Of a DNA stretch of 64,000 nucleotides, positions 49,601-59,452 are shown piece by piece. The DNA comes from Nectonema munidae. Lineage: Eukaryota > Nematomorpha > Nectonematoida > Nectonematidae. How positions within the stretch are numbered: the stretch's first letter is position 1; each line of letters begins with the position of its first letter. Location of the stretch: positions 434,001-498,000 of the forward strand of contig JAUIRK010001057.1 of the NCBI GenBank assembly GCA_030549495.1, read 5' to 3'. The notes beneath the pieces are model-generated. The model did not search any database and was not told the DNA's origin. It saw only the letters and a list, made by a program, of their open reading frames with translations. A program made the position numbers and the translations under genes.

Positions 49601-52600
49601 TTAATGGCAATCCTATTTTTATACTCTATGAAACAAGCCAACAAATGGAGAATTATTTCATCCCCCACTTTTTGCAGCTCTTTATAAACATCAGCAGTTC
49701 CTTACCTTATATGGTAGTTAGAGTTAATTACTTATTCAAGCATCATATTTTTTGTATAACTTCAAATTGAATTTGATTGGAATAAATAATGATAAAATAA
49801 AAAATTAAGTTCGCAATTTGGCAACCAGCCAACTGGCATTAATCCCATTATATATATATATATTCTAGTAAATACTTCATACAAGATTTCAGTTTTCTCA
49901 CGTTCCTTTTGATATAAGATAATTAATTAATATTATAATTAGTCAGTTCATGTGAAAAAACGAAGGATAGTCTATAACAAATCGAAATAAAGTGATTTTT
50001 TAGACAAAAAGAATTACTTAGTTAAAATTAAAAAGAAAAACGATAATACGAATAGATAATTGAATGGTGAATATTGAAATAGTTACTAGAAATAATTCCT
50101 AGTATTGTTTGAAATGTACATATTACTTCAATACACTGTAAAAATTTATACTTTAACCAAAAATCATTGAGAATCAGCATAAAAAACAAAAAAAAGATTT
50201 AGTTTTCCTTGGAAAAACATCTCAAACGGTTAATAATTATTAGATGAGCAACTTTTATAGAATTATTTAGAATAGATGAAAAAATAATTTTGGATACATT
50301 TTGAAAAGGAATTGAATAATTTTATCCTAATACAAACAGTGAAGTCATGGTCAGAAAGCTTTAACTTTCTAATTTAACTTCTATGAATTTTCAGTGATAT
50401 TTAGAACCTAGTTTCAGCCAAATAACATTTTTCAAAAATTCTAATAAATAAAACCCTTCAAAACTCGCAAATAAAAAGTTTTTCTCACCTATTTTTCACT
50501 TTAATTTTCTCTAGTTGTAAATTTGTATTTTATATTTCTAGAGCCAATTATCTTATATCTATAAGATGTGTGTTGACCGTAGCACATATGTCCAAGCCCG
50601 TAAGTGTAAATATTTTCTAAATTTTATTAGAATTATTATTAATCTGAAAATTTTAGGGAGGTCAACTGCCCCTCTTACCCTCGCCTGCGCATGTCTATCC
50701 TAGATGCGTACATTTGAAAGTAAATGTGTACTACATCATTTAAATTTTTGCATTTTGATTTAGGTCAAGCAACAGGTTCAATGTCATATTCCCTTGTAGC
50801 ACTTCACGCCTACACCACCCTTCCCTTTTTCAAGCCGAGTTTCTTCGACAACTTACGACTGCATTCCTTCGTTAATTGTGGTTGCGTTGGAGATCTTCTC
50901 ACAAGTATTCTACACATACTTTATCATTTTCATTATGTACGCCCATTTGCAAATATAGCAACAGGTATCCCACCTTTGTTTGTGGTAGAAGGAATTTTCA
51001 AATAGGTCTATGCTGTTGGCTACTATGTTCACTATATTTATACATCAACATTTATAAGACAAAAAGTGAAATAATATGAAGACCTAAGCCAGTATATAAT
51101 GAAGTGAAAAATGCAAAATTTCAATTTGAGTCTAAACTCGTCTACTTTTTGAGCTGATGAGAATCGTTAAACTTTTACATCTTTCACATTTCTGAAATGA
51201 CTGCTAGAAACCAGACAATGGCGACTTTATGAGAGTATATTTTGTGGTTTAGTGAACGTGTAGCTAGCTGCAATATCCATAAAATGAATGAAAATTGTTA
51301 TATCTTCCTGAAGCTTAAAACACGTGAGTTTTCAGGCCATTTTCTTCATACGTCAACACCAGACTTTTGTTTATTTTAGTCCACAATAGTTTGGGGTTTT
51401 ATTTTATTATCAACTATTTTTATCGCCTGTTGACTAGAATTTTTATGAACTTCTTCTTTGAAAAAACTTAGGTGTGTATGTGTTTTTGAAAAGATAAATA
51501 ACTCTTTCCAAATTTTATTATATTTGCAAGCATTTTTTTTCGAATTTTTGTTTTTTATAAAAAGTGATAAAATAATTTTTTATCTTGAGTTTTGATATAA
51601 GAATGTGAGCAATCTACGGGTTGTCCATAACCGAATAGAATCTCTATAATCGTGATTTTCATGATTCGCAATGAGGATTTGGAATCTCTTTTTTTGTGCA
51701 ATATTTTATAACTCTAATAAACTGTTTTTAGTGAATGTCTTTGCAATGAGTATTGACTGACGGGTTGATTGTAGACTGCATATTGGGGTTTTCAAATAAT
51801 CTATTTTTGCGCCTGTGGGTTTCTCGCTGAAAATTTTAAAATCATAGAAGTAAATTGCAAATATCTGTCTCATTCAATGTAATATAGTTTTTACATCTTC
51901 CCCAGTTTACATGATTATAATATTCTCGAAGAGTGTGCAAAATATCATTCAGATTCCTTTTAAATTTTATCGCTTTAGTGAATAAGATATAATAGTTTGT
52001 GTTCCTTGTGTTATTTCTAAGCGTAGCTAATTAATTTGTTCCTGAAAAAATCCGTTAAGTGAGAATTTGGTAAAGTGAGGTATCACCATCGCTCGCTAAA
52101 ACTAATAGAATGTAACAAATTAAACATTTTAATCTCTAATTATAATGCGTTATTCATAGGTAATGTCGAAGAAATAAATTGTGGTAAAATGGGAATTATC
52201 ATCTTTTTGTCAGAAAACTATCTAGAGTTTTCTGTTTAAGAAATTTTTTATTCCGTAGTAAATTTCTTTTGCTTTTGTTAATTTTGTAGCAACAATTTAA
52301 CTTCTTTCTAGATTAGCATCTTGCCGTTGAAAGATGTTAATTGCTTCTTCAATATGAAAAAAGCTTCATTTAACTGTTTTGTAGAATTTTTTTTGGCAAT
52401 TTCCTCATCCTCACCTTTTTCATTTCTAATAACTCTGCATTTGTAATTGGGATTTCGTAAAACGAGGTATGGCTGTGCTAATATTTGATTATTTTGTTGT
52501 GTCACGTCGTCTTGTTACATAACTGATATATATTCGTGTTTTAATTAATTGTTTATATGTTGAAGAACCTTTTTGAAATTATCGTGCAGCAGAGTTGCTT

Positions 52601-53151
52601 TTAATCGTGTAACATTAGATCGCTTTAATCTGGATGCGTTAATATTAAATCCTTTTTTGACTGTTTTATTAGCGTAACTCTATTATAGTGATACATCTTT
52701 TCGATAAAGCGACGACACACAAGATAGAGAATTTTTTATATGTAATTTTATATTTTAACCCGTTAACGACCAGAATAATCAGACGATATCTAATGTAAAG
52801 CAGAAGATTTGTATTAAAGAGCTTTGATAAACGCAGACGATTTTATTTTTGTAAAGTCGACTATAGTCGACATGGGTGTTAACGGGTTAATCTAAATATT
52901 TTAGACTCCATTTTGGGATATTCGTGTTTGAGAAATATGCAAGATGGATTTCGATTCACATATGGTTTAGGACTTGTTGTTAATGCACTGGGCTCTCTTC
53001 GCTTTGAATTAAATTACTGCTTCCCTTACGCTTTTAAAAGCTGTGATAAGTAAGCATTGATACAATTATGTTTTTTGTTAAAATATTTTATTTTTATTCT
53101 TGCAGACTGTGTCAAGGTTTTCAATTCGGCTTCGGAGTGGATTATCTATAA
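37639..53151 (+). CDS. SAMM50: Sorting and assembly machinery component 50 (SAM50/Tob55/Omp85 family), 11-exon model
   Basis: Sam50 is the 16-stranded beta-barrel core of the SAM complex in the mitochondrial outer membrane. It inserts barrel precursors such as porin and Tom40, and ties to the MICOS bridge. Exons: 37639-37665 (tentative), 38647-38748, 38882-38966, 39484-39590, 40145-40278, 44418-44649, 48976-49137, 49191-49323, 50764-50904, 52905-53049, 53106-53151. Every junction is GT-AG and in phase, and the sum is 1314 nt (437 aa versus 469 in human). The single POTRA domain (ISFEGIKRT...CTVFIDRS) is followed by the barrel: LPNAFGRAEK, GHSLKSSLK, DRFFIGGPLNFRGF (the Omp85 signature, human [14 protein letters not shown]), RFELNYCFP and the C-terminal strand GFQFGFGVDYL. 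The N-terminus is about 35 residues shorter than in human. Introns are loaded with transposons, including a hAT in intron 5. Confidence 0.9.
38647..38748 (+). CDS. SAMM50: SAMM50 exon 2 (POTRA, first half)
   Basis: Acceptor TTCTTTTTAG and donor GAA|GTAAGT enclose 34 codons. TVTRNISFEGIKRTSSHFLA and NQVKDILKATNFQE align with human [20 protein letters not shown] and the following EIGDVFKAKNLIEV. Confidence 0.85.
38882..38966 (+). CDS. SAMM50: SAMM50 exon 3 (POTRA, second half)
   Basis: Acceptor CTTCTTTAG, donor ATCAG|GTATAC, phase 1 at the end. NEKFKDAEVFKECTVFIDRS aligns with human EKLLRLGIFRQVDVLIDTC. Confidence 0.85.
39484..39590 (+). CDS. SAMM50: SAMM50 exon 4 (POTRA to barrel linker)
   Basis: Acceptor TTATTTTAAG, donor CAAATG|GTATAA. 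YDVRFDVKETNRVLLELKSQ aligns with human [20 protein letters not shown]. Confidence 0.85.
39725..39870 (-). repeat. Possible tRNA-derived SINE or tRNA pseudogene in SAMM50 intron 4
   Basis: On the minus strand, TGGACTGGTTAGA fits an A box and, about 40 nt on, TTGGATTCAAACTGG fits a B box of an RNA polymerase III promoter. The intervening sequence can form only a weak anticodon arm and the T stem does not pair, so a functional tRNA is unlikely. A tRNA-derived SINE head is possible. Confidence 0.25.
40145..40278 (+). CDS. SAMM50: SAMM50 exon 5 (first barrel strands)
   Basis: Acceptor TGCATTTTAG, donor TTCTTT|GTAATT, leaving two bases of a codon. VGSLNLPNAFGRAEKANLDF aligns with human [20 protein letters not shown], followed by SYSSTNVFGFSSTMMRPFFP. 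Confidence 0.9.
40279..44417 (+). other. SAMM50 intron 5 (4.1 kb)
   Basis: Apart from the antisense hAT transposase, this intron contains only AT-rich sequence in which I recognise nothing. The hAT element probably accounts for much of its length. Confidence 0.6.
40986..42820 (-). pseudogene. ZNF862-type hAT transposase in SAMM50 intron 5 (antisense)
   Basis: Three overlapping minus-strand frames cover one transposase of about 600 residues. First (42820-42185): a cysteine pair of a TTF/BED-like finger (VFCKYCSYF), then SPCFSLLLDGLTDVSTTSSL with the first catalytic Asp. Second (42225-41404): VGLATDGARTMLG with the second Asp, then VTHCVAHRLQLAV with the C..H pair and the all-helical insertion. 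Third (41423-40986): the hATC dimerisation domain, LSIVLNLPCSSAGCERGFSR followed by MNYIKTNLRSKITCENLDSL. The frame switches both fall in A7-A8 runs (near 42225 and 41412), so only two single-base indels separate it from an open gene. Decay is much less than in any other transposon here. Terminal repeats were not identified. Confidence 0.8.
44418..44649 (+). CDS. SAMM50: SAMM50 exon 6 (barrel)
   Basis: Acceptor AATTCTTTAG (phase 2 restored), donor TTAAAA|GTACGT. FNLFHATKDLYWSGLLCTKR aligns with human VNLYKVTGQFPWSSLRETD, and the exon ends LGHSLKSSLK, nearly identical to human SGHSLKSSLS. The open frame continues past the donor, so the end is set by homology. Confidence 0.9.
46418..46554 (+). 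mobile_element. TTAA MITE copy 3 (divergent arms)
   Basis: Left arm ATAACTCATTTAAGGCCAA pairs with right arm TTGGCTGTAAATGGGTTAG. The interior shares CAGACGATTTATATTCAAAG and GCAGACGAAGATGAAATTAC with the copy at 63.0 kb. Both terminal TTAA tetramers carry one substitution. Confidence 0.75.
46704..46954. mobile_element. MITE with CAGGTAAAGACAATCC ends and internal subrepeats
   Basis: Left CAGGTAAAGACAATCC and right GGATTGTCTTTACTG are inverted repeats. Inside the left half, an AAGTAAAGRYGATCCCTCT-type motif recurs about every 35 bp, and a similar piece (TAAAGATGATCCTAAT) lies near the right end. No convincing target duplication was found. It abuts the next TTAA MITE within about 10 bp. Confidence 0.55.
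46965..47091 (+). mobile_element. TTAA MITE copy 4 (family A)
   Basis: It starts TTAACCCGTTAACGACC and ends GGATAACTGGTTA with the boxes CAGACGAT, CAGAAGAT and CAGACGAT in order. The right TTAA has one change (TTAT). Confidence 0.85.
47162..47299 (+). mobile_element. TTAA MITE copy 5 (family B)
   Basis: Left TTAACCCTTTTGTGCCCAG pairs with right CTGGTCATGAAAGGGTTAA. The interior has CAGACGAT, CAGAAGAT and CAGATGAA boxes and the self-complementary GTATCATATATGATAC near the right arm. Both TTAA tetramers are intact. Confidence 0.88.
48976..49137 (+). CDS. SAMM50: SAMM50 exon 7 (barrel)
   Basis: Acceptor TATCTTAAAG, donor AACACA|GTATTC, both phase 0. HEITYNTQSNDFLPTSKGFR and LSLKQEYAALCGDTNFLKS align with human [20 protein letters not shown] and LKVNQELAGYTGGDVSFIK. 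Confidence 0.88.
49191..49323 (+). CDS. SAMM50: SAMM50 exon 8 (Omp85 signature loop)
   Basis: Acceptor TTTTCTTTAG, donor GCTTGCG|GTATTT. The exon contains IDRFFIGGPLNFRGFELNGL, the lumen-facing (V/I)RGF/Y signature loop that is diagnostic of Omp85-family barrels (human [20 protein letters not shown]). The start codon-like ATG in this area is irrelevant; this is an internal exon. Confidence 0.92.
50764..50904 (+). CDS. SAMM50: SAMM50 exon 9 (barrel)
   Basis: Acceptor TTTGATTTAG, donor TCACAA|GTATTC. GSMSYSLVALHAYTTLPFFK and LRLHSFVNCGCVGDLL align with human WAGGLHLYTPLPFRP and LFRTHFFLNAGNLCNL. Confidence 0.88.
52010..52520 (-). pseudogene. Possible pogo/Tigger scrap in SAMM50 intron 9
   Basis: The plus-strand text CGTTAAGTGAGAATTTGG and GTAAAGTGAGGTA resembles the terminal region of Tigger-like elements, and a minus-strand frame (52505-52308) ending KQLNEAFFILKKQLTSFNGK could be the tail of such a transposase. 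Evidence is weak and no ends pair. Confidence 0.25.
52755..52890 (+). mobile_element. TTAA MITE copy 6 (family A), abutting a splice acceptor
   Basis: It starts TTAACCCGTTAACGACC and ends GGGTGTTAACGGGTTAA with intact TTAA on both sides; GTCGACTATAGTCGAC near the right arm is self-complementary. The exon 10 acceptor AG of SAMM50 ends 14 nt after the right TTAA. The branch point and part of the pyrimidine tract of intron 9 must therefore lie in the MITE or in this 14-nt remainder. Confidence 0.88.
52905..53049 (+). CDS. SAMM50: SAMM50 exon 10 (barrel)
   Basis: Acceptor AATATTTTAG, donor GATAA|GTAAGC. FRFTYGLGLVVNALGSLRFE and LNYCFPYAFKSCDK align with human [20 protein letters not shown] and LNYCVPMGVQTGDR. 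The acceptor lies only 14 nt beyond a TTAA MITE. Confidence 0.9.
53106..53151 (+). CDS. SAMM50: SAMM50 exon 11 (last barrel strand, stop)
   Basis: Acceptor ATTCTTGCAG after a 56-nt intron. LCQGFQFGFGVDYL then TAA aligns end to end with human ICDGVQFGAGIRFL, the C-terminal beta-signal strand. Confidence 0.9.
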
Positions 53152-53216
53152 GTTTTTGTTACTCCATTTTTTATTTTTTATAAAGATAAATCTTGTTTCA
53201 GTGATGCCTTTATACA

Positions 53217-53222
53217 AATAAA
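53217..53222 (+). terminator. Poly(A) signal AATAAA downstream of SAMM50
   Basis: AATAAA lies 66 nt after the SAMM50 stop codon, at a normal distance for a short 3' UTR. Confidence 0.55.
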
Positions 53223-53272
53223 ATTTATTAAAAAGAACTTTCATTTCAATTTCAAAGAATTTTGATCATTTT

Positions 53273-53530
53273 TTATGGGTGTGAGCAAACTTCGGTGATA
53301 GTTGCGCGCAGTTTTGTCCACAACACTGATGATGAAATAAAGAATGAGGAGTGTGTATATAGTGTACCAAAATGCGTTTCCGGATTCCTAAAGAGAGGAA
53401 GGGTATAATTTGTATCTAAAATCACTCTTTCGATCTCACTGATATCCTTTTGTTGTGCATCTTTGACTTTTGATTTTCTAAATAACCTTCTAACCACTCC
53501 TCCAAGTTTAAACCGATATACGGAAGTAAT
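53273..53530 (-). CDS. Candidate terminal exon of an unidentified minus-strand gene
   Basis: A minus-strand open frame follows a good acceptor (TTTCCCTTTTCAG) and runs 85 codons to a stop: ITSVYRFKLGGVVRRLFRKS, SEIERVILDTNYTLPLFRNP, ETHFGTLYTHSSFF and so on. It would end about 50 nt from the SAMM50 poly(A) signal in convergent orientation. I do not recognise it and it does not match the C-terminus of VMP1. The plus strand also has a 43-codon open stretch here, so chance cannot be excluded. Confidence 0.3.
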   Translation of the reverse strand: MTSVYRFKLGGVVRRLFRKSKVKDAQQKDISEIERVILDTNYTLPLFRNPETHFGTLYTHSSFFISSSVLWTKLRATITEVCSHP

Positions 53531-53539
53531 CTGAAAAGG

Positions 53540-56500
53540 GAAACAAATTATTCAAATAAAGATATTTTTAGGAGAACCAAAAGTAGTAGCTAACATCTGT
53601 TGAAATAAAAAATTCGATTTTTGACATTTTAGCCTTAGTAATGTATATATAAAAAATTAAGAGCCAATGTGCAAGTTTGTATTAAATATTATTCTTAAAA
53701 AAATATTGGCCTCAAGCTACTCATACCGCTTCTTTCTACACCACACAATCCATAATTTTCATTATCGTGCTCTACGCCATATATCCCCTTTATTTCTATT
53801 CTTGTAAGTTGTTAGCACATGTATATATATATATATATATTATATATAATCACACCACTGCACCATCGATTTTATTCTTGAAAAAGACCGTAAGGTCGAA
53901 ATATCGAGTGTTTATTCCTACATTTAAATTTGAAAAGTCTAGATTATAAATTTACTCTTTGAATTTGCTTTATTACTTTAATGTCTACCGACTTCGCCAT
54001 ATCAATTGTTAATATATTATTTATTATATCTAAGAAATAGAAGCTCTTAGTACACCAATTCAGGAAATATAAATATTCTTATGACAGAAACTCTTTCACA
54101 AGAGCAAAAGCTTCTTTTTCTAAAAAAAGCGGAAGTTAAAAGATGATAACTTCCAAGGTTTCAAATACTTGCTACATAACTAAAATAATTGCACTAGGTA
54201 CAAATAAAAAAACGTTGCTATTTTATTTTCCTATTTAGCTCATCAGATTATCATAATGCGGGGAGGAAACTTACTTTCCAAATTTTGTATTACAAAAATT
54301 TTATTGCAAATATTTAGTAGCAAAAGTAGATGCTTCGTACCCGTTTTTTATTTAAAGGTTTATCATCGACAGGCTCGTTACCAGACTCTAAACACAATGG
54401 GGAATGATTCTAAGATGGCGCCGCTATTTGAAATAGTATAAACACACACATTTTATACTTGATAATCTCAAAAGAGTTTCCAGAAGAGGGGCTAAAAACT
54501 AGTAGTACCTCCTAGTATTACGAAAATTCAAAAAGCTGAGTTATAGGCAAAATTTATTTCGAAGTTTTAAAACTTTCAGCAAAAAGTTAATTGGAGAGAA
54601 TCGAAATATCATTCTATTTCTTCATAATGACGCAGTAGGGTGAGTAGAGAAACTTTTTTTTCAAACGTAAAAAGTTGCTTTATAAGATACTTTTGGAGAA
54701 AAATGGAAATACCAAAGAGAAATATTAGCAAAAAAACGTCTGTATTTTGAAAGTTTGACACTAATGAATGAAAGTGATTCCAAACGTTCTATCAGTGATA
54801 TATGTTGGAACACGATTTAAAAATGCTATTATCAGAAAAATATAGTTATTTGAAAAAATCATTGCAATATTTAGTATGTTTCTTGCATACAAATGAAATT
54901 TTTTAAGTATATCAATGCATTATATAGTTCCATTTCTGGTCCAAGGACGTCTAAAGTCTCCGTTTTTAATAGTCTCACTTTTGATCCTAGAAACATTCCA
55001 ATCTCTTCGTTTAAATAAAAGGCAAAATCTATTAAATTAAAATATTAATTTTTTAAACTCCTTATCAAAAATATTTTATCAATATGTGCTTGTTAATTTA
55101 AAAGAGTGAAACAAGTTCAGTCAAATCCAAAAAAAAATTTAACAATTTTATTTTTAACTTTTATGCTTCTTGGTTTAAATAAACGAAAACTTGGAGTAAA
55201 TTTTTTTACCACACACTGAATCAAAACCTAAAAAGTCTGACCAAGAGCTAATAATACATGTTTTTAGAACAATTCACTTTTATCACGCAGAACACAATTT
55301 TATCGCGGCAGCCATAGATGAGAAAAAATTAATGCCTAAAATTGTTGTTAAAATGAAAATAAAGTTTTCAACTAAAAAAAGAGAATGCTTCAGTTGGAAA
55401 CTTTGATAAAAATAAGTATTGTAATAAATTTTGAAGCAAAATGTTACATGAAATTGATTGCTTGCAAAAAAAGTAGAATTAACAATACCTCCATTACTTC
55501 ACATTTTAATTTTAGAAAATATTGATAATATTTTTTAATTTTCCATTTCATTATGAAGGAGAGTAGATGGAAATGTTAGCGCCATTTCTACTGCATGTAA
55601 AAAGGCTTTTTGGTCATGAATTCTAGCATGGGAAAAAATAAAGAGAAAGAGAAAAGTAAATTTTTTGCATTTCTACATTCGTATTTAAAAAAGAATCTTA
55701 TACAAGGGCATAAATAAGTTTACACTCATAAATTGAAATAAAAGTTTCAACATGTTAACAATCAATAAAAAGATCAATTTTTTTTCAAGTGAACTTTTTT
55801 TCTGATATTTTTTTAATGTTTTGCAAGTTAAATATTTTATGTTTCATGTTTGTACCTTTTTCGATTTTATCAAATGAAGAAAATAATGTTTTAAAAAATT
55901 TGTTGAAATACTTCTACATTTTCAAACGACTATTTTCTTCAAAAGATGATTCAATTTTAAGAAGACAATTCCATGAAATTTATTTCAAGAGTTAACATAT
56001 GTTGGCTAAAAAATTTAGGGATAAATTACATGAACGATCTTTCACTCAAAAATTGTCAAACATAATCTGATATTTAGAAAATCCCAAGTTTTTGAAAATT
56101 TTTATATTGGATGTGAACTTCAGGTTTCTTTACTTAGTTCAAAAAGCGTTAAAAAACTGGCTGAAGAAATATTTGTTATACTTTTTAAATCTTACAAAAA
56201 TGATAAAAGTTACAAAATTCAGAAAAGTTTTTGTTTATTAAATGTACTGAAAAAACTTTATAAAAACTTGATCCAATGCTCAAGGGATACTTTGAAGAAT
56301 TTTCAAATACTACAAATAAACTAAATCAAAGTTTTTCTTCACCGCTTTCACAACGCGAGGAAGTGAAACTTTTTCAAGTTTCAGGAAAGAAAACTCAATA
56401 CTTGGAAAACACTACTTACCTTAAATCCGAACTTTTTATCCAGGAGATTTTGTGTTCAAAATACAATCTCTCTCTCTCTCTCTTACAGAACATGGAATGG

Positions 56501-58540
56501 GTTGCGTTTTTAAAGTCATATTTTAATAAAATATAAAAAAATTTAATTTTTATATGAGTTTACCCGTTTTTATCGAAGATTTTTTGCTGTTTCATTACGG
56601 AAAAACAATCTTCCAGTAAATTTTAACCCCCAGACAAAAAATCAACATAAAAGAAAAATGAATGTTACCGTAGAAAAGAAAGAACTTTTTCAAAGAGGTG
56701 ATCACTGAAGAGGAAAATTACAAAAGTGACCTAAGAAAAGGCAAAAATTTACTTTACAGAAAAATTATTTACATAATATAAAGGGTAAAGAATTAATCAA
56801 TCAAGATTGGTCAAATCGAAATAAACGGTTATGTTAAGCCCGTATTTGACCAATCTTCACTTTCATATATATAAAGTTTTAGTTAAAATATGCGTTATAT
56901 GTCAGTGTATGGGTGTCTAATGTCAATATGTATGTATGTATCTATCTATGCATGCATTCTTATTTCGTATGTATGTATGTCTAGATGTTTTTGTGTCAGA
57001 ATAAATAGGAAGGTTTGTGTCAAGAATGTCAAAAATGTATGTATGTACGAGTGCGCTAACACTAGAACGAAAACCTCGACACCACAACTAATTGTAATAC
57101 TAATGCTAATTCTGGCCCATCTAGAAATTGGTTGAGCACTTGTCAATCAAATATTATGCAAATTGAGACAAAAATTTGAATAGCCAAAATCAGCGGTAGA
57201 GTGATTTATGATTAGCAGAAAAAGTGTACCTGTTTGTTTTAATAAGCTTTGTTTAATAGATGCAGTTATGCGCTTTCTTTCGAATAATAAGATATCTACG
57301 CGAAATAAAAATGATGTTTGGCAAAAATGAGTCTATCACTATTTCAAGAAAAGGATTGATTTATTTTGACGGGAAGATTTTCGTTGAAAGTCGTGCAGCA
57401 ATGAGATGATATTTTAGCAAAAATTACAGAAATCTCTCACAAAATTAAAAGCCAGCAATACTTGCTTAAATGACATATTTTGTTAATTGAAGAAAGGTAG
57501 AAGATTCAAAAACCTTAGTAAATACCAAGTCACCATCACACGACACTTTTAGACTCATTTTTACAAAACAAGATCTAAAAGTTAAATACCTGATGATTCA
57601 AACACGTCTAAAGCATCCTATTAAAGTTTGTTACGAGAGAACTTTATATTTGCTGGTTTATTTGCCAGAAGAATTACAAAATGAAAGTTGAAAAATAGGA
57701 AATTCATACAAGATAATATCTAAAGTGGGGTTCTTAACATGTGTGTTGGCATCATCCATTAAGACATTTTATTAAATTAACCACAATTTCGTATGAAAAA
57801 ACTTAGAATTTTAATTTAAAATGAAATAAGAAAAATATGAAAGTAAACACAAAAAATAACATAACAACAACAATGCAATGAAATAAATATATGATACTTA
57901 GTTGAGACTTCTTAAATGTATAATATAAATAGGAAAAGCCTACGTAAATCGGAATCAAAAGATTCAAGCACGCTTTCGTCTATAAAATAAAAAAGTATGC
58001 ATGTATCTCTCCCTTAAAGGGGGAAAAAGTCAGAACAAAATTTTTGTGAGGTCAATGTCAATATTTTTTATGGAGGTAGAAAGATGCTGAAAAAATCGAC
58101 AAGGATATCTCTGCCCATGACATTACTTAGAATTCCATGCGTCGGATGTGAGGTGCGAATGTATATAAAGCTACAAAGACCTTGAGTTACCGAATTGAGC
58201 ATCTAACCAAGCCTACTCACGCCCATCATACATCACTATATAAAGAGAGCATGGCTCGAATAATATAAAGAATGAGTTTGAAGAAGATAGCAAGATCTAT
58301 CCTCCACTTAAAGTGTAACGAACTTTGAGCGAACAAATAAGTGGAAGACATTGTTTTACAATTCTCAAAGGTTTTCTTATTTTGGTGTTGTCCAGCTGGC
58401 GAATGTTATTAATTGTTGATTTGAAAGTGAGCATGTCAAACCTGCTTACCGTTTTTTAAAGTGTCGTTAAATAATAATTAACGTCTCTTTAAAAAAAGAA
58501 AAAAATCTAAAATTATTTACACATTTAAAACGATTAAAAA
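53540..58540. other. AT-rich region downstream of the VMP1-like exons
   Basis: The 3' exons of the VMP1-like gene would be expected here on the minus strand. I searched by eye for its conserved PG.G..LQ..F and SW.FEKLV segments and did not find them. A TA microsatellite lies near 53822-53842, CT runs near 56468 and a TATG-rich tract at 56925-56985. Plus-strand frames at 55.8-56.5 kb are unrecognised. Confidence 0.4.
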
Positions 58541-58549
58541 GTGCTATAC

Positions 58550-58666
58550 CTGACAAAAAATCTTGATAATGGATTTTCCTATCAGGGTGGCAGTGAAGAA
58601 TTTAAAAAAGGAAACGCCTGAATAACCACAAAGAAATCCAGCAAAGTCAAACAACGGATTTGGAAT
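58550..58666 (-). CDS. VMP1: VMP1-like exon B
   Basis: Thirty-nine codons, phase 0 at both ends. The IPNPLFD block and the G.TLIGK.IIK block are the most diagnostic VMP1 signatures; TMEM41 proteins have a different sequence here. Confidence 0.8.
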
Positions 58667-59452
58667 CTAAGAAATATATAAAGCACGTTATCGTTTAGAA
58701 TTAGATGACGGAATGATTGATCTGCATTCTTAAAATGATGCGGTAAAGCCGGTGCTCAGTATTCTTACGGAGAAGACAGAACTCAAAACTGTGTGTCTCA
58801 AATGATGAATAAGGAGAGGCGGATGTGATTAGAAAACAAGAGTATCAATGCCTGACAACTAGCAACACACTAAAGTGAGCTGTGAAAAAATCTGGTATTT
58901 ATATACAGTGGCCAACCTGTACAAAGTTAGCCATTCTCGAAATTATATTGCAAGGTTATATGAAAAATCTTTTTTTATAAAGAAAATGTTTATTAGAGAG
59001 CATAAAATGAAAATGTGAAGCATTTGTTTTTTGCTTTATAATTTATCATTCATTGTCCATGTTTGAAATAAATACTATTCTAGCAAAGTTGTAAGTGTAT
59101 TTTAAAAAAATTGCACCGACTAGAAAGACAAATGGAAAATTGTTATGTCATTGTTGAAGTACAAGAAAAAAAAAGATTTTAGAAATTTAAAAAATTAAAA
59201 TTACTGAAAGAAAAATAATACGAATTTTAAAGTGAAAAGGAAGATTAAACTTTTTAGCTAATACATTCAAAGTGATGAAATAGACATTTTTAATAAAAGC
59301 TTACATAAGAACAAATAAAAATCAGGATTAAGATAGATAAAATAAGAAACATAAAGGATTCGACAACTTACCGAAGCACAAATCAGAATTCCCCAGAAGC
59401 CAAACTTCTCAACGTTTAATTCGACATAGTGACGAAGCTTTTGTATAATATC
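58550..59452 (-). CDS. VMP1: VMP1-like (vacuole membrane protein 1) gene, two consecutive exons
   Basis: VMP1 is a multi-pass ER phospholipid scramblase needed for autophagosome formation, lipid-droplet and ER-contact-site biology. It carries the VTT/DedA-type domain. Exon A (59452-59372) reads [20 protein letters not shown] then GILICAS. Exon B (58666-58550) reads [20 protein letters not shown] then [18 protein letters not shown]. Human VMP1 has [20 protein letters not shown] followed directly by IPNPLFDLAGITCGHF and FFGATLIGKAIIKMHIQ. Both junctions are phase 0 with consensus sites (TTTCACAG acceptor, TCG|GTAAGT donor, TTTCTTAG acceptor, CAG|GTATAG donor). No upstream exon (GTGLHT, GELPPYF blocks) or downstream exon was found, so the gene is partial here and probably extends beyond the right edge, or is a broken copy. 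Confidence 0.75.
59372..59452 (-). CDS. VMP1: VMP1-like exon A
   Basis: Twenty-seven codons, phase 0 at both ends, encoding the amphipathic lead-in and [13 protein letters not shown], the start of the re-entrant part of the VTT domain. Confidence 0.75.

Noticed and set aside
56276-56536. 86-codon plus-strand frame with a CT-run acceptor-like site
   Set aside because: The CT run is a microsatellite; the protein is unrecognised and low in complexity.
56890-57135. 81-codon frame rich in Met, Tyr, Val and Cys
   Set aside because: Arises from a TATG/TGTATG repeat tract.
58300-58455. Possible downstream VMP1 exon (RFDMLTFKSTINN, compared with human KIFVIITFSKHIV)
   Set aside because: With the phase-0 donor of the preceding exon, the acceptor leads directly into a stop; similarity is short.
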